Part shown: in pieces, positions 17,357-43,292 of the stretch
How the letters are laid out: each line of letters opens with the position of its first letter
How positions within the stretch are numbered: position 1 is the stretch's first letter
Source of the DNA: Pseudomonas haemolytica
Lineage (GTDB): Bacteria > Pseudomonadota > Gammaproteobacteria > Pseudomonadales > Pseudomonadaceae
Direction of reading: 5' to 3'
DNA length: 64,000 nt
NCBI RefSeq assembly: GCF_009659625.1
Contig: NZ_VOIW01000002.1
Span: forward strand, 1-64,000
Made by a program: the position numbers and the translations under genes
The notes under the pieces: model-generated
Database searches by the model: none
Told to the model about the DNA's origin: nothing
Seen by the model: only the letters and a program-made list of their open reading frames with translations

Positions 17357-20300
17357 TCACGAAACCACCTCCCGAACCCCAACACCTTCAACCCACCACT
17401 TAGCCAACCCCAACACATTCGGCTCCTTGAGCAAGGTGAAATGGTTCCCCCCGCCATACCAAACCTCCAACCCACTCCCCTGCCGCCGCCACCCCTCGAT
17501 CATCAACCCCTGCTCACGCTGGTTCCCCGCCGCATCCAGTGCCGGATCCTGCGCCAACACCAGCCGCACCACCCCGCTGTACCGCGCCTGCGGCCGATAA
17601 ACCGTACGCAACGCCGCCGCATACGTGCGCGCCGGCCCGTCCATCGCGTCCACGGCAGACCGTGCCGGCAACAACCCGACGCCGACCATCCCCGCATGCA
17701 ACCACTGCCGCTGCGCCACTTCATCGCGTCCGGCGAAATCAAGCGGATCAATCCCCAGCGACTTCCCGGCCGCCAACTGCATCGCCTCGATCAACCGCAA
17801 CAACGCCGCCGTCGACGTATACGGCTTGCCGTCACGCCCCGGCGCCTCACTGTCGATCACCGTCAACGACCCCACCTCACGCCCCATCGCCTGCAAGCGC
17901 AGCGCCATCTCCAGCGCGATCCAGCCCCCAAACGAATGCCCGACCAAGTGCACCGGCCCGTGGGGGCATTCCTGCTCCAACGCCGCCAGATAACACTTCG
18001 CCGCCGCCTCAACCTGGCTATGAGGCACCGCCTCGCCATCCAGGCCGCGTGGCTGCAAGCCAAACAGCGGCCAGTCACGCCCCAGCGCTTCGCTCAAGCC
18101 CACAAACCCGGTCACGCTGTCCCCGGCCCCCGGTATGCAGAACACCGGTGCATACCCCACGCGACCTCTCTGGATACGCAACAACGGTTGATGCACCGCG
18201 CAACTGACCGGCGTACTCGCCGCCAGCGCCACCGTCATCGCCCGGCCCAGCCCCTGGATATGCGGCGCCTGCATCATGCTCTGGTGATCCCCCGGCACTT
18301 GCACCTGGCGCAGTTGCCCAGGCGCCAAGGCAGCGTCCCACCCCAGTGCCACACTGCGCCGCGACAGCTCGGTAGGACGTTGTTCGGCGCTGAACAGGTG
18401 CACCGGAATCGGCAGCGGGAACAGGCTGTAGTGGGCCAACGCATGCCCATGCCCGACTTCCCGCTGGATGAAGCTCAACAGGTCCGCGTCCGTCGCCGCC
18501 GCCATTTGCGCGTATAGCAAACCTTCATCGCGACAGCGTTGCAGCAGAGCCGCAAAGTCCAGCTGTCCAATCTTTGCCTCCAGCTGTTCAAGGCTTGCCA
18601 GCTCATCCACACCTCCCTGTGAATTCCAATACGCCGTGCACTGCAACAGTAGATGCCGCTTGAGCGCATCCGGCCCGCTCCAGCGCGCCTTGCCCTGATC
18701 GGTCATGCGCGGCACGTAGCTGTCGATCAAGCCGAGGAATGCCACGGCCTCGTCCAGCCCCAGCAGTTGCATGGCGATTTCATAGGCCAGCACGCCACCA
18801 AAGGACCAGCCCGCTACCCGGTACGGGCCGTGAGGCTGTCTCTCGCGGATCAACCCGACCATGCGCGCCGCCAGGCCCTCCATGCTGTCCAGGTGCGCCT
18901 CGCCAAGCGCCAGGCCTGGCAGGCCATAGATCGGATAATCGCCGGGCAGGTGCTGGCCCAGCGCCGGGAAGTACACGTCCAGGCCGCTGAACTCATGCAC
19001 CAGGAATAACGGCGCCTGGGAGCCGCTACTGCGCACGGTGATCACCGTTGTGTCAGGCAGCGCTGCATCGCCGCGCTGACGCAGCAGCGCCGCGACCGAG
19101 GCCACGCTGGCGTGCTGGAACAACTCGGCCAGCGCCACCGGCAACCCGGCCTCGTCGAGCAGATTGACCAGGCGAATCGCCAACAGCGAATGCCCGCCCA
19201 GTTCGAAGAAACTGTCATGCCGCCCCACTTGATCGAGCTTCAACACCTCGCCCCAGAGCTGGGCCAGGGTCTGCTCCAGGGCATCGGCCGGCGCTTCGAA
19301 CGTACCGCTGGCCGAGGCTTCCCAGGCAGGCACCGGCAAGGCTTTACGGTCGACCTTGCCATTGGCCGTCAATGGCAGTTGCTCAAGCGCCACATAAGCG
19401 GACGGCACCATGTAGTCCGGCAATTGCGCGTGCAGGTAAGCACGCACCTGCTCGATGCCGACGGGTTCGCCTGCCCAGGTGAAATACGCCACCAGGCGCT
19501 TGTCCCCCGGCACGTCTTCACGGGCCAGCACCACGGCTTCCCGGATGGGGCCGAACGTCGCCAGCCGGGCTTCGATCTCACCCAGCTCAATGCGAAAACC
19601 ACGGATCTTCACTTGGTCGTCATTGCGCCCGATGCACTCCAGCAATCCGTCGGCCGTCCAGCGCCCGAGGTCGCCGGTGCGGTACATCAACGCGCCGGGG
19701 TTGAACGGGTCTTGCACGAACTTTTCGGCGGTCAGCTCAGGGCGATTCAAATAGCCGATGGCGACGCCCTCGCCACCGATGCAGATTTCACCGGTGATGC
19801 CCAGCGGTACCGGTTGCAACTGCGCATCGAGCACATAGATCTGCGTGTTGGAGATGGGTCGCCCCACCGGCACGCTGCCCGTATCCGTGCCGACCTCGCG
19901 CACTTCATAGGTGGTGGCATAGGTGGTGGTTTCGGTCGGCCCGTAGCAATGCACCAGGCGCAACGCCGGTGCCTGCGCCAAGAGGTTGCGGAACGCTGCC
20001 GGGTCGGCACGCTCGCCGCCGCACAGCAGAATGCGCAAGCCGGCCAGTGCTTCGGGGATCAGTTGCACATACTGGTTGAACAGCGCAGTGGTGACGAACA
20101 GCACCGTGGCGCCTTGCAAGGCCACGCCGAAGGCCGCCGGGTCGAGCAAGGTTGCATGGTCGATCACCTGCACCTGGCCGCCGTTGAGCAACGGCCCCCA
20201 GACGTCCATGGTGCTGGCGTCGAACGCCGGGTTGGAAGCGAAGGCCACGCGGTCGCTGGCATTGAAATCGGCATAGCCGTTGTTGAGCACCAGGCGCGTG

Positions 20301-23300
20301 ATGCCGCGATGGGGCACGAGTACCCCCTTGGGCGTGCCGGTGGAGCCGGAGGTGTACATGATGTACGCCACGCTGTCCGAGGGCTGCGACAAGTCCGGGT
20401 TGTGGCTCGGTTGCGGGTCGAGGACCAGGGTGTCCAGGTCCAGGCGGCGTGCCCCACCTTCAAAGGCGGCATCGCTGCGGGTCAACAGCCAGGCCGCACC
20501 ACTGTCTTGCAACATGAAGCCCTGACGTTCGGGCGGTGCGTGAATGTCCAGCGGCACATAGGCGGCGGCGCATTTGAGGATAGCCAGTTGGCCGACCAGC
20601 AACTCCAGCGAACGCGGCAGCAGGATCGCCAGGTTATCGCCCGGGCGCACCCCCAGGTCGAGCAGATGATGGGCCAGGCGGTTGGCGCGGCTATTGAGTT
20701 CGCCGTAGCTCAGCCGTTGCTCGCCGTGCACCACCGCCACGGCGTCTGGGCGTGCATGGGCCTGGGCTTCGAACAAACGCTGCACGGTATGTTCATGTGG
20801 GAACCTGCGGGCGGTGGCGTTGAAGCCCTCAAGCAGTTGCTGGCGTTCAGCCTCAGGCAGGATCGGCAAACGGCTGATGGCGATGTCGCGGTTGCCTTCC
20901 AGCGCCTGCACCAGTTGCGTCAGCGCGATCTCCAGGTAGCCGCACAAACGCCGGGCGCCCTGCCCCATGGCCGTCAGGCTGAAGCCTTCACCGAGGTCAT
21001 CCACGCTTACCGCCACGCCGTAATGGGTGTGTTCCTCGGCCTTGAGCAACTCGATACCCTGCCACGCCGCCGCCACGCCACCGGCCTGGGCTGCGCTGTG
21101 GCGATAGTTGAACAACACGCTGAACAACGGCGTCGCCACTGGCACGCCGCTGCAACGCTGGGCCAACGCCAGGGGCGCATGTTCATGGCTGAGCAGTTGG
21201 GTCAGGCGCCCATGGGTGGCGCGCAGTGCCGTCAACACCGAGCGTTCACCCAGGTCGACGCGCAGCGGCAAGGTATTGATAAACACGCCCATGGCGTGCA
21301 CGGCGCCTTCGCCGCCTTGCAGGCGACCCAGCATCACCGTGCCGAATACCACCTGTTGGCGGCCGCAGACCTTGCCCAGCACATGGGCCCAGGCCAAGTG
21401 CATCAGGCTGGCGGCGCTGACGCCCGCTTGGCGAGCCTGGCTGCGCAGGCGCTGGCTCAACGTCAGGTCAAGGCTCAGTTGCGCATGGTCATCGGCGCCG
21501 AGACGGGGAACCTCGGTCGGTGCGTCGATATCAGCGAGCATCTCGCGGAAAAACGCCGCGTGATCATCCGCGCCCAAACGGGTCTGGGCCACGTAGTTGC
21601 GATAGGGCACGGGCGCAGCCAACGTGCCCTCGGCGCCCAACAGGAACGCCTGCATTTCATGCTGCAGAATCTCCAGGGCGATGTGGTCCATCACCAGATG
21701 GTGGAACAGCAACGTCGCCACCACCCGCTGCGGTTCCTCGGCGTACACCAGTCGCATCAACGGTGCCTGGCCGAGGTCCAGGCGTGACGGCAGCGGTCCG
21801 TTTTCAACGCTTAACGAGGCGTGCCGCCACACTACCTGCACCGGTTCTTCCAGCCCGTCCCAGTGGAAGGATGAGCGCAGGATGTCGTGGCGCTGGATCA
21901 CCGCCTGCAATGCACGGGCGAAAGCGTCCAGGCGCATGCGGCTGTCAAAGGCAAACTGCGCCTGCAATACATAGGCGTCGCCGCCCTGTACGGCGCGATG
22001 CTGATACAGCATGCCGGCCTGCAACGGCGCCAGCGGGTAGATGTCCTGCACATTCGCAGCGCCCCCGGGGATGTTGGCAACGATGCGCTCGATAGCGGCT
22101 TGGTCCAGGTCGATCAGCACCAGCATGTCCGGGGTAATCTGCACGCAGTCGGCAGCAATGCCATTGGCCGGCACCGCCACTTCACGCCCGCCACCCAAGG
22201 CCGCTGCCAGCGCAGCCAAGGTCGGTTGACCAAACAGCACCTTCACATCCGCCGACAAGCCCAGGCGGCGCAGGCGCCCCATCAGGCTGACCGCCAACAA
22301 TGAGTGGCCGCCCAGCTCGAAGAAGTTATCGTGGCGACCCACGCGCTCCACGTTGAGCAACTCGGCCCACAACGCGGCCAGGGTGATTTCCGTATCGCCC
22401 TGGGGCGCCTCGTACTCGCGCACCCCCAGGGCATCCAGGCCCGGCGCTGGCAACGCCTTGCGGTCGAGCTTGCCGTTGGGGCTCAGGGGTAAAGCGTGCA
22501 GATGCACGAAGCTGGCCGGCACCATGAATTCCGGCAGGTGCAGTAGCAGATGGGCGCGCAGATGTTCAATTTCGGTCGATGTGCCGGTGTAGTAAGCGAT
22601 CAGGCGCTGCTCGCGGGCAATCACCGCGGCCTCCTGGACGGCTGGGTGCTCGCTCAGGCGCGCCTGGATTTCTCCCAATTCGATGCGCAGGCCACGGATC
22701 TTGACCTGATCATCATTGCGTCCCAGGTATTCGATAGTACCGTCCGGCAAATAGCGGCCCAGGTCACCGGTGCGGTACATGCGCCCCGGCATGAACGGGT
22801 CATCGAGGAAACGCTCGGCGGTGAGATCGGCACGGTTCAGGTAACCCCGCGCCACCTGCACACCGGCGATAAACAATTCACCCACTACCCCCAACGGCAC
22901 TGGCTGCAACTGCCCGTCCAGTACGTACAGGCGGGTGTTGGCAATCGGCTTGCCGATGGGCGTGTTGTCCGGCACGTCAGGGCCTGCGCAGGCCCACGCG
23001 GTCACGTCCACCGCTGCTTCAGTGGGACCATACAGGTTGTACAAGCCGATGCCCGGCAGTTGCTGCTTGAAGCGCCGCACCAGGCTGCCCGGCAGGGCTT
23101 CGCCGCTGCACATCACCCGCACCAGCCCGGCCGCCTGGCTGACATCGCCATGGGCAAGGAACACATCGAGCATCGACGGCACGAAATGCAAGGTGGTGAC
23201 GTGCTCAGCCGCAATCACCTGGCACAGGTACTCAGGGTCTTTATGCCCGCCGGGGCGCGCCATGACCAGGCGTGCACCGGTGAACAATGGCCAGAAGAAT

Positions 23301-26300
23301 TCCCACACCGATACGTCGAAGCTGAACGGGGTTTTCTGCAGCACCGTATCGCCGGCATCGAGCCCGTATTCGTCCTGCATCCACAGCAGGCGGTTGACCA
23401 CCCCAGGGTGTTCGTTGATCACGCCCTTGGGCTGGCCGGTGGAACCGGAGGTGTAGATCACGTAGGCGGCCACGCTGGCCACATCGAGGTTGCCGGTGGG
23501 CTGGTGCTGCCAGGTGGGTTGATCCAGATCGATCACCGGCACTGCGCCCAGCAAACCCAGGGTGCTGCCTTGGGCCAGCACCACCGTCGGTGCGCTGTCT
23601 TGCAGCATGTAGGCGATACGCTCCAACGGGTACGCCGGGTCGACCGGCACATAGGCGGCGCCAGCCTTGAGAATGGCGTACAGGCCGATGACCATGTCCA
23701 GGCCACGCTCCACGCAAATCGCCACCCGCGCCTGCGGCTGCACACCGAGGGCTTGCAGGTGATGGGCCAGTTGGTTGGCGCGGGCGTTCAGTTCGGCATA
23801 GGTCAGTTGCTGTTCACCGGCCGTGAGGGCCGTCGCATCTGGCGTGCGCAGTACTTGGGCTTCAAACAGCCCGTGCAAGGTCTGGTCGAGGTTGTAAGCC
23901 ACGGCGGTGTCGTTGAAATCGACCAGCAATTGCTGACGCTCGTGCTCATCCACCAGCGGCACATGCTCCAGCACCGCCTGGTCGTTAGCGACCATGGCCT
24001 GCAACACGCGGGTGAAGTAGCCGACGTAACGCTGCACGGTCGACTCATCGAACAGCGCCACGGCATATTCCAGCGCGCCGAGGATGCTGCCCTGCACTTC
24101 CCCCAGGTTCAACGACAGGTCGAACTTGGCGAAGTGGCTGTTCTCGACAATGCCTTCCAGGGCCAGGTCGCCCAGCGCCAGGGTCGGCGCGCTGCTGTCC
24201 TGCCAGCTCAGCAACGTCTGGAACAGCGGGCTATGCGCCAGGCTGCGCGGCGGGCGGGTGATTTCCACCACTTGCTCAAATGGCAGGTCCTGATGGGCCT
24301 GGGCCGCCAGGGTCAGCGCCTTGACCCGCGCCAACAACACCTCGGTGCTCAGCTCGCCGGAGGTGTCGATACGCAACGCCAGAGTGTTGACGAACAGGCC
24401 GATCAGCCCTTCCACCTCGGTACGCGTGCGGTTGGCCACCGGTGTGCCGATCACCACGTCCTGCTGGCCGGACAGGCGCGCGAGCAGCGAGGCCCAGGCA
24501 CTCATCAACGTCATGTACAACGTGCTGCCATGGCGTTGGCTCAAGGCCTTGAGCCCGGCCGTGAGGCGTTCATCCAGGCGCACTTCGACGCTGCTGCCAG
24601 CGTAGTCCTGCTGCGCCGGGCGCGGGCGGTCGGTGGGCAAGGTCAGCAACGCCGGCGCACCGGCCAGGGCCTGCTGCCAATAGGTGCTTTGGCGGTGCAA
24701 CACTTCGCCGCTCAACCACAGGCGTTGCCACACGGCAAAGTCGGCGTACTGGATCGGCAAGGGCGGCAGCGGGTCGGCGTGGCCGTGGCTGAAGGCTTGG
24801 TACAGCGCCATCAGCTCGCGGGTCAATACGCCCATGGACCAGCCATCGGAGACGATATGGTGCAGGGTCAGCAACAGCACATGGTGATCGTCGGCCATCA
24901 CCACCAGGCGCCCGCGCAGTAACGGGCCACGCTCAAGGTCGAACGGCGCCGAGGCTTCGCCATGGACTAGGGCGTCCAGGGCCTGCTGGGGTTGCGGGTG
25001 GCGGCGCAGGTCCTGCACTTGCAGGGTCTGCAACGCCTCGGCCGGTACGATCAGCACCTGGGCCTGATCACCATTCTGGGCAAAGCGGCTGCGCAGGGTT
25101 TCATGCCGCGCGACGATGCGTGCCAAGGCCCGTTGCAGCGCCTGCACATGCAACTGCCCACGCAAACGCAGGCCGATGGGAATGTTGTAGGCGGTGTTGG
25201 CACCTTCCATCAACGCCAGGAACCACAGGCGTTGCTGGGCGAACGACAGCGGCACGTCGTCATCGCGATTGGCCGGCAGGATATCCGGCAAGGTGCTGCG
25301 CCCGGCCTGGGCCAGCAGCTCCGCGACCGCCGCCAGTTCGGCGTTGGCAAACAAGTCGCCCAGCGCCAGTTCGACCCCCAGCCGCTGGCGAACCTGGGAG
25401 ACCATGCGCATCGCCAGCAGTGAGTGCCCGCCCAACTCAAAGAAATGGTCACGCCGCCCGACCCGTTCCACCTGCAACACATCAGCCCAGATCTGCGCCA
25501 GCACACCTTCGATCTCGCCCTGGGGCGCGGCGTATTCGCGGGTAAACACCGCCGCCATGTCCGGCGCCGGCAGGGCCTTGCGGTCGAGCTTGCCATTGGT
25601 GGTCAGCGGCAGCGCGTCGAGTTTCATGAAGGCGACGGGGACCATGGAGTCCGGCAAATGCGCCACCAGATGAGCGCGGATCTGCGCCACTGTCAGCGCA
25701 TCGAGTTGCGGGTTTTCAGTGAAGTAGGCCACCAGCCGTTCTTCACGCACGAGCACCACTGCCTCCAGGATGCCCGGCAAGTGGTTGAGCCGGGTTTCGA
25801 TCTCGCCCAGCTCGATACGCACGCCACGGATTTTCACTTGGTCGTCATTACGGCCCAGATAGTCGAGCGTGCCGTCCGGCAGCCAACGTACCAAGTCGCC
25901 GGTACGGTACATGCGCCCCGGGTTGAACGGGTCGCGCAGGAAGCGCTCGGCGGTCAGCTCCGGGCGGTTCAGGTAACCGCGCGCCACGCCCTTGCCGCCC
26001 ACGTACAGCTCGCCGGCCACGCCCAGCGGCACCGGACGCTGCTGTTCATCGAGCACATACACCGTGGCATTGGCGATGGGCTTGCCGATATGCAACGGCT
26101 GGCCCGCCTCGACCTTGCCGGAGGTTGCCACCACCGTGGCTTCGGTGGGGCCATAGTTGTTGATCAGCTCAAAGCGCTGCGCCCGCCCGAACTGGCGCAA
26201 GCGATCGCCGCCGACCAGCAAGGTGCGCAAGGTCGGGTGCTCAATGTTCTGGCTGAACGCGTATTCGGCCACTGGCGTGGGCAGGAAGCTCACGTCCAAT

Positions 26301-28680
26301 GGCTGCGCGCACCACCAGGCCAGTAATGCATCGATATCTTCAGCGCCGTCGTGGGCCGGCGGCAGGTGCAGGGTGGCACCCACACACAGCGCCGGCCACA
26401 CTTCCCAGGCCATCGCATCAAAGCCGAAACCGGCGACGCTGGCGGTGTGCCGCCCGGCACGCAGATCGAAGGCGCTGCAATGCCAGTCCACCAGGTTGGC
26501 AACGGTGTGGTGCTCCACCATCACGCCTTTGGGCAAGCCGGTGGAGCCGGAGGTGTAGATCACATATGCCAGGTGCTTGGGGCCGACGGCGACCTTGGGG
26601 TTGCTCGCCGTATGGTGCTGCCAGGTGAAACGGTCGAGGTTGATCACCGGCACGTCAAGCTCGGGCAGGCGCCCCAGCAAGGCGTGTTGGGTGAGCACCG
26701 CCACTGGGGCGCTGTCGCTGAGCAAGTAGTGCAGGCGCTCGGCCGGGTGGGACGGGTCCACCGGCACATAACCGGCACCGGCCTTGAGGGTTGCCAGCAA
26801 CCCGGCCAGGGTGTCGAGGCCGCGCCGCGCAACGATGGCCACGCGGTCATCGGGCTTGACCCCCAACGCCAGCAGGTGATGAGCGAGCAGGTTGGCTTGC
26901 TGGTTGAGTTCGGCGTAGGTCAGTTGCCGGCCCTGGTGCACGGCGGCAATGGCATCCGGCGTGAGTGCGGCCTGGGCTTCGATGCGGCCATGCAGCGTGG
27001 TGCCTTGGGGAAACAGCGCGTGAGTGGTGTTGAACTGCTCCAGCAACAGGCGCTGTTCGGCGACGGGCACCACCGAGAGCTGGTTAAGCGCGGTGTGGGG
27101 TGCTTGCTCCAGCGCGGTGACGAGGTTTTCCAGCGCGGTTTGCAGGTAGGCACACACGCGCTGAGGGTCGACCAGGGTGCTGGCCAGCAAGCTCAGGCCG
27201 AAGCCCTCGCCCAGGTCGTCCACGCTCAGGGTCAGCGGGTAGTTGGTGCGTTCCTCGGCGCGCAATGCGGCGATGCCCTGCCAGGCCGACACGGCCTCGG
27301 CACTGGCGGCGGGTGCGCTGTGGCGGTAGTTGAGCAGCGCGCTGAACAGCGGCGTCGGCGCGATCACGCCGCTGCAACGCTGGGCCAGGGCCAGGGCTGC
27401 ATGCTCATGGCGCAGCAAGGTGGTCAGGCGTGCGTGGGTGGCCTTGACGCCGCTGCGCACGTCCTGGGCGTCCACATCCACGCGAAACGGCAAGGTGTTG
27501 ATGAAGATGCCCAGGGCGCGGTCGGTGTCATGACTGCCCTGCATGCGCCCCATCAATACGGTGCCGAACACCACTTGGGCCTTGCCGGCCAACACGCCCA
27601 GCACCTGGGCCCAGCCCATATGGAACAGGCTGGCGGCGCTCACGCCGAGTTGGCGGGCCTGCACCCGCAAACGCCGTGCAAGCTGTGGCGCCAACGGCAG
27701 GCTGACTTCGGCGATCCCGCGGGCGTCGCCCTGCACATCCTGCAAACCGAACGGCAGGGTCGGCTCACTGATATCGCCGAGCATCTGGCGGAAAAACCCT
27801 TCATGCTCCTGCTCGCTGATGCCCAGCCGCGCCTGCGCCACATAGTTGCGAAACGGCACAGCCTGGCCCAGGGCGGCGCCCTGCCCCAACAGGCACGCCT
27901 GCATTTCATGGCACACCACTTCCAGGGCGCTGTGGTCCAAAGCCATGTGATGAAACAACAAGGTGGCGACGATGCGCTGGTTGGCCGGGTCTTCAGCACG
28001 CACCAGGCGCAGCAGCGGCGCCTGGGTCACGTCGAGGCGATAGTGGCGGGCATCAAACAGGTCATGCAGTTGCCCGGCGATATCGCCGTCGGCCGGGTCC
28101 AGCGTCAAGACTTGCACCGGCAGGCATGCCTGGCGCCACACCACTTGCGAGGGTTGTGCCAGGCCGTCCCAGACCACCCCGGTACGCAAAATGTCGTGAC
28201 GGTCCATGACGCGTTGCAGGGCCTGGGCGAATGCCTCGAAACGTTCCAGGCAGTCGAAGGCGAACTGCGACTGCATCACGTAGGGGTCGCCTTGCTCGGC
28301 GCTGACATGGTGGAACAGGATGCCTTCCTGCAGCGGCGCCAGCGGGTAGATATCCTGGATATTCGCCACACCGCCCTGCACGGTGGCGACGATCCGTTCA
28401 ATCTCGTCCTGGCTCAGGCTCGAGAGGGTCAACATCTCTGGGGTAATGCCTTCGGCCCCGGCCGGAATGCCATTGGCCGGCACCGCCACATCGCCAGCCT
28501 TGGTCGCCAAGTATTCACCGGCCTTGATCAACTCGATCAGCGCCGGTTTGTGTTCGCGCAAGGCAGCCAGTATCGCCGGGTCGCTCAGAGCTTGCTTGTT
28601 GCCGTTTACCGCCAACTGTTCGCCCTTGAGCGCCAGTTGCACGTCCTTGGTTTTCAGGGTTGCCAACAGCTCGAAGAGGC

Positions 28681-28684
<4 letters not shown>
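17357..28684 (-). CDS. viscC: Lipopeptide NRPS, three modules with tandem thioesterases (ViscC-like)
   Basis: 3775 residues; GTG start overlapping the viscB stop by 4 bp. Order: TubC-type docking domain (1-60); C-A-T (A motif ~715, T Ser ~1085); C-A-T (~1748, ~2125); C-A-T (~2781, ~3163); TE1 (GWSFGG ~3293) and TE2 (GHSFGGW ~3583). Specificity codes read by alignment to GrsA-PheA: module 1 DAWFLGNVV (Leu), module 2 DVWHMSLVD (Ser), module 3 DAMFLGCTY (Ile/Val). Condensation domain 1 is the dual epimerisation/condensation type (HHVSAEQGD), domain 2 is an LCL type (HHIVSDG), and domain 3 is dual-like with QHRAVQGGD. This matches residues Leu7-Ser8-Ile9 and release by cyclisation. The gene could equally be named massC or wipC; the product group is firm, the exact lipopeptide is not. 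Confidence 0.93.
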
Positions 28685-41604
<12,920 letters not shown>

Positions 41605-41772
41605 GGGGTAACCTGCCTGATATATCACGGTTGAAGAGAATGTCCGTATTCAGTTGCCGCTTGGATCGGCAGTGCTGGGCGCCCAGGAAAAAATAGCGGG
41701 CGCAGCCGGGGGCCAGGAGGGGCTTCCGGCAGGCTTGGAAAATTAAGGGATTTGCGGGGTGGGGGGTGACAT

Positions 41773-41813
41773 GGGAACCGGGGACAAGTATCGGGCGGGA
41801 GGGTTCCCGTTTT
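41773..41813 (+). terminator. Terminator-like hairpin upstream of viscB
   Basis: GGGAACC (41773-41779) pairs with GGTTCCC (41802-41808), followed by GTTTTTA. It would stop plus-strand transcription, although no gene lies before it on that strand. It may insulate the region from antisense transcription. The loop is long (22 nt), so confidence is low. Confidence 0.3.
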
Positions 41814-41880
41814 TACTCGCTGGCTTTCAACTTATCTGAGTTTTACCAGTACCGCGGCGATGACCGCCCATGTCACACCT

Positions 41881-41966
41881 GTGAGAGGGGCTTGCTCCCG
41901 ATGGCGGTGGGTCAGTCAATTAATCTATATCTGACCCACCGCTATCGGGAGCAAGCCCCCTCCCAC
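41881..41966. repeat. REPIN (paired REP hairpin)
   Basis: The left arm (41881-41915, GTGAGAGGGGCTTGCTCCCG core) and right arm (41931-41966) are inverted and imperfect, with the extended pairing GGTGGGTCAG/CTGACCCACC. It lies between the viscB promoter side and the SsuA-like gene. Confidence 0.85.
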
Positions 41967-42125
41967 ATTAGATAGGCATCGATTCTGCCCAACGGGTGAT
42001 TGCTCACGGCCCCGACCTGGCTGACAGGGCCTCAAGTAACCTTAAGCTCAGATCGAAAGAGTATTTATCGAATGGTTTTCAGAACCTTATGCTTCGGGCC
42101 ATTCCGTTGAAAATCGAGCGCCCAC

Positions 42126-43070
42126 ATGTCCCTTCGTCGCCCTCTCGCCGCTGTATTAGGATTGCTGGCCTTTTCTGTCGCCTTGAGCGCCCAAGCCCAG
42201 CAAACCCTGCGAATCGGTTACCAGAAATCCTCGACCCTGATCACCCTGCTCAAAACCCAGGGCACCCTGGAAAAAGCCCTGAAGGCCGACCACATCGAGG
42301 TGAGCTGGCACGAGTTCCCCAGCGGCTTGCCATTGCTGGAGGCACTGAACGTCGGCAACGTGGATATCAGCGCCGATGTGGCCGATACCGTGCCGATCTT
42401 TGCTCAGGCAGCCCAGGCCCAGCTCACCTACTTTGCCCAGGAAGCGCCCTCGCCCTCCGCCCAGGCCATCGTGGTGCGCAAGGACTCGTCGATCCAGCAG
42501 TTGGCGGACCTCAAGGGCAAGAAAATCGCCGTGACCAAAGCCGCCGGCACTCACTATTTATTGATTGCCGCGTTGAACAAAGCCGGCCTGGCGTTTGCCG
42601 ATATCCAACCGGCCTATCTGTCCCCCGCTGACGGCCGCGCCGCCTTTGAAAACAACAAGGTGGATGCCTGGGTCACCTGGGAGCCTTTCCTCACCAGCGT
42701 GCAGCGGCAACTGCCGACCCGCACCCTGGCGGACGGCAGCGGGTTGGCGAGCTACAAGCGTTATTACCTGACCGGCACGCCTTACGCCCAGGCTCATCCC
42801 GAGGTGCTGAAGGTGGTGTATGCAGAATTGGAAAAAGCCGGACAATGGGTGAAAGCTCATCCGCAAGACGCGGCAAAAGTGCTGGGCCCGTTGTGGGGCA
42901 ACCTCGATCCGGCGACGGTGGAGGCCGCCAATGCGCACCGCAGTTATCTGGTGCAGCCGGTGACGCTTGAGCAACTGGGGGAGCAGCAAAAGATTGCCGA
43001 TGCGTTCTTCAAGGCGGGGCTGTTGCCCAAGGCGGTGGATGCCAAGGCGGTGCAGACCTGGCAACCCTAG
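42126..43070 (+). CDS. SsuA-like ABC substrate-binding protein (orphan)
   Basis: A 314-residue periplasmic binding protein of the sulfonate/nitrate/taurine (NMT1/THI5-like) family. It has a signal peptide cleaved near AQA (residue ~24), then LRIGYQKSSTL, GNVDIS, GTHYLL and VDAWVTWEPF. It probably binds an alkanesulfonate or similar anion. No permease, ATPase or monooxygenase gene is next to it, so partners must be elsewhere. It reads away from viscB and ends near a REPIN. Confidence 0.85.
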   Translation: MSLRRPLAAVLGLLAFSVALSAQAQQTLRIGYQKSSTLITLLKTQGTLEKALKADHIEVSWHEFPSGLPLLEALNVGNVDISADVADTVPIFAQAAQAQLTYFAQEAPSPSAQAIVVRKDSSIQQLADLKGKKIAVTKAAGTHYLLIAALNKAGLAFADIQPAYLSPADGRAAFENNKVDAWVTWEPFLTSVQRQLPTRTLADGSGLASYKRYYLTGTPYAQAHPEVLKVVYAELEKAGQWVKAHPQDAAKVLGPLWGNLDPATVEAANAHRSYLVQPVTLEQLGEQQKIADAFFKAGLLPKAVDAKAVQTWQP

Positions 43071-43166
43071 GGTAAACAAGGCCGGCGGGAAGTGGTAAAA
43101 CACGCCCCGCCCCTTTCATCGAAGCGGGTCCGTTGATTCCGGTGGCATGAAATCGAACTCGGTCTG

Positions 43167-43261
43167 AAATGTGGGAGGGGGCTTGCTCCCGATGGCGGAG
43201 TGTCAGCCATAGATGTGTGTGCTGATACTCCCTCATCGGGAGCAAGCCCCCTCCCACATTT
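43167..43261. repeat. REPIN (paired REP hairpin)
   Basis: 27-bp arms 43167-43193 and 43235-43261 are perfectly inverted, around a 41-bp spacer. It lies between the convergent SsuA-like and SotB-like genes. Confidence 0.9.
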
Positions 43262-43292
43262 AGCTTGCAGTCACCCGCTGAATACTCGCCAA

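Larger units (their letters stand above)
41605..42125. promoter_or_regulatory. Divergent region upstream of viscB
   Basis: About 520 bp without a gene between viscB (minus) and the SsuA-like gene (plus). It must hold the viscB promoter, but I cannot point to a convincing -35/-10 or lux-box. It contains a terminator-like inverted repeat (41773-41808) and a REPIN (41881-41966). Confidence 0.6.

Noticed and set aside
16620..17360. 246-residue minus-strand frame between viscC and macA
   Set aside because: It runs through REP units and both arms of the palindromic element; the translation is repeat DNA, not a protein family.
42126..43070. Part of an alkanesulfonate (ssu) operon
   Set aside because: No permease, ATPase, reductase or monooxygenase gene adjoins it on either side.
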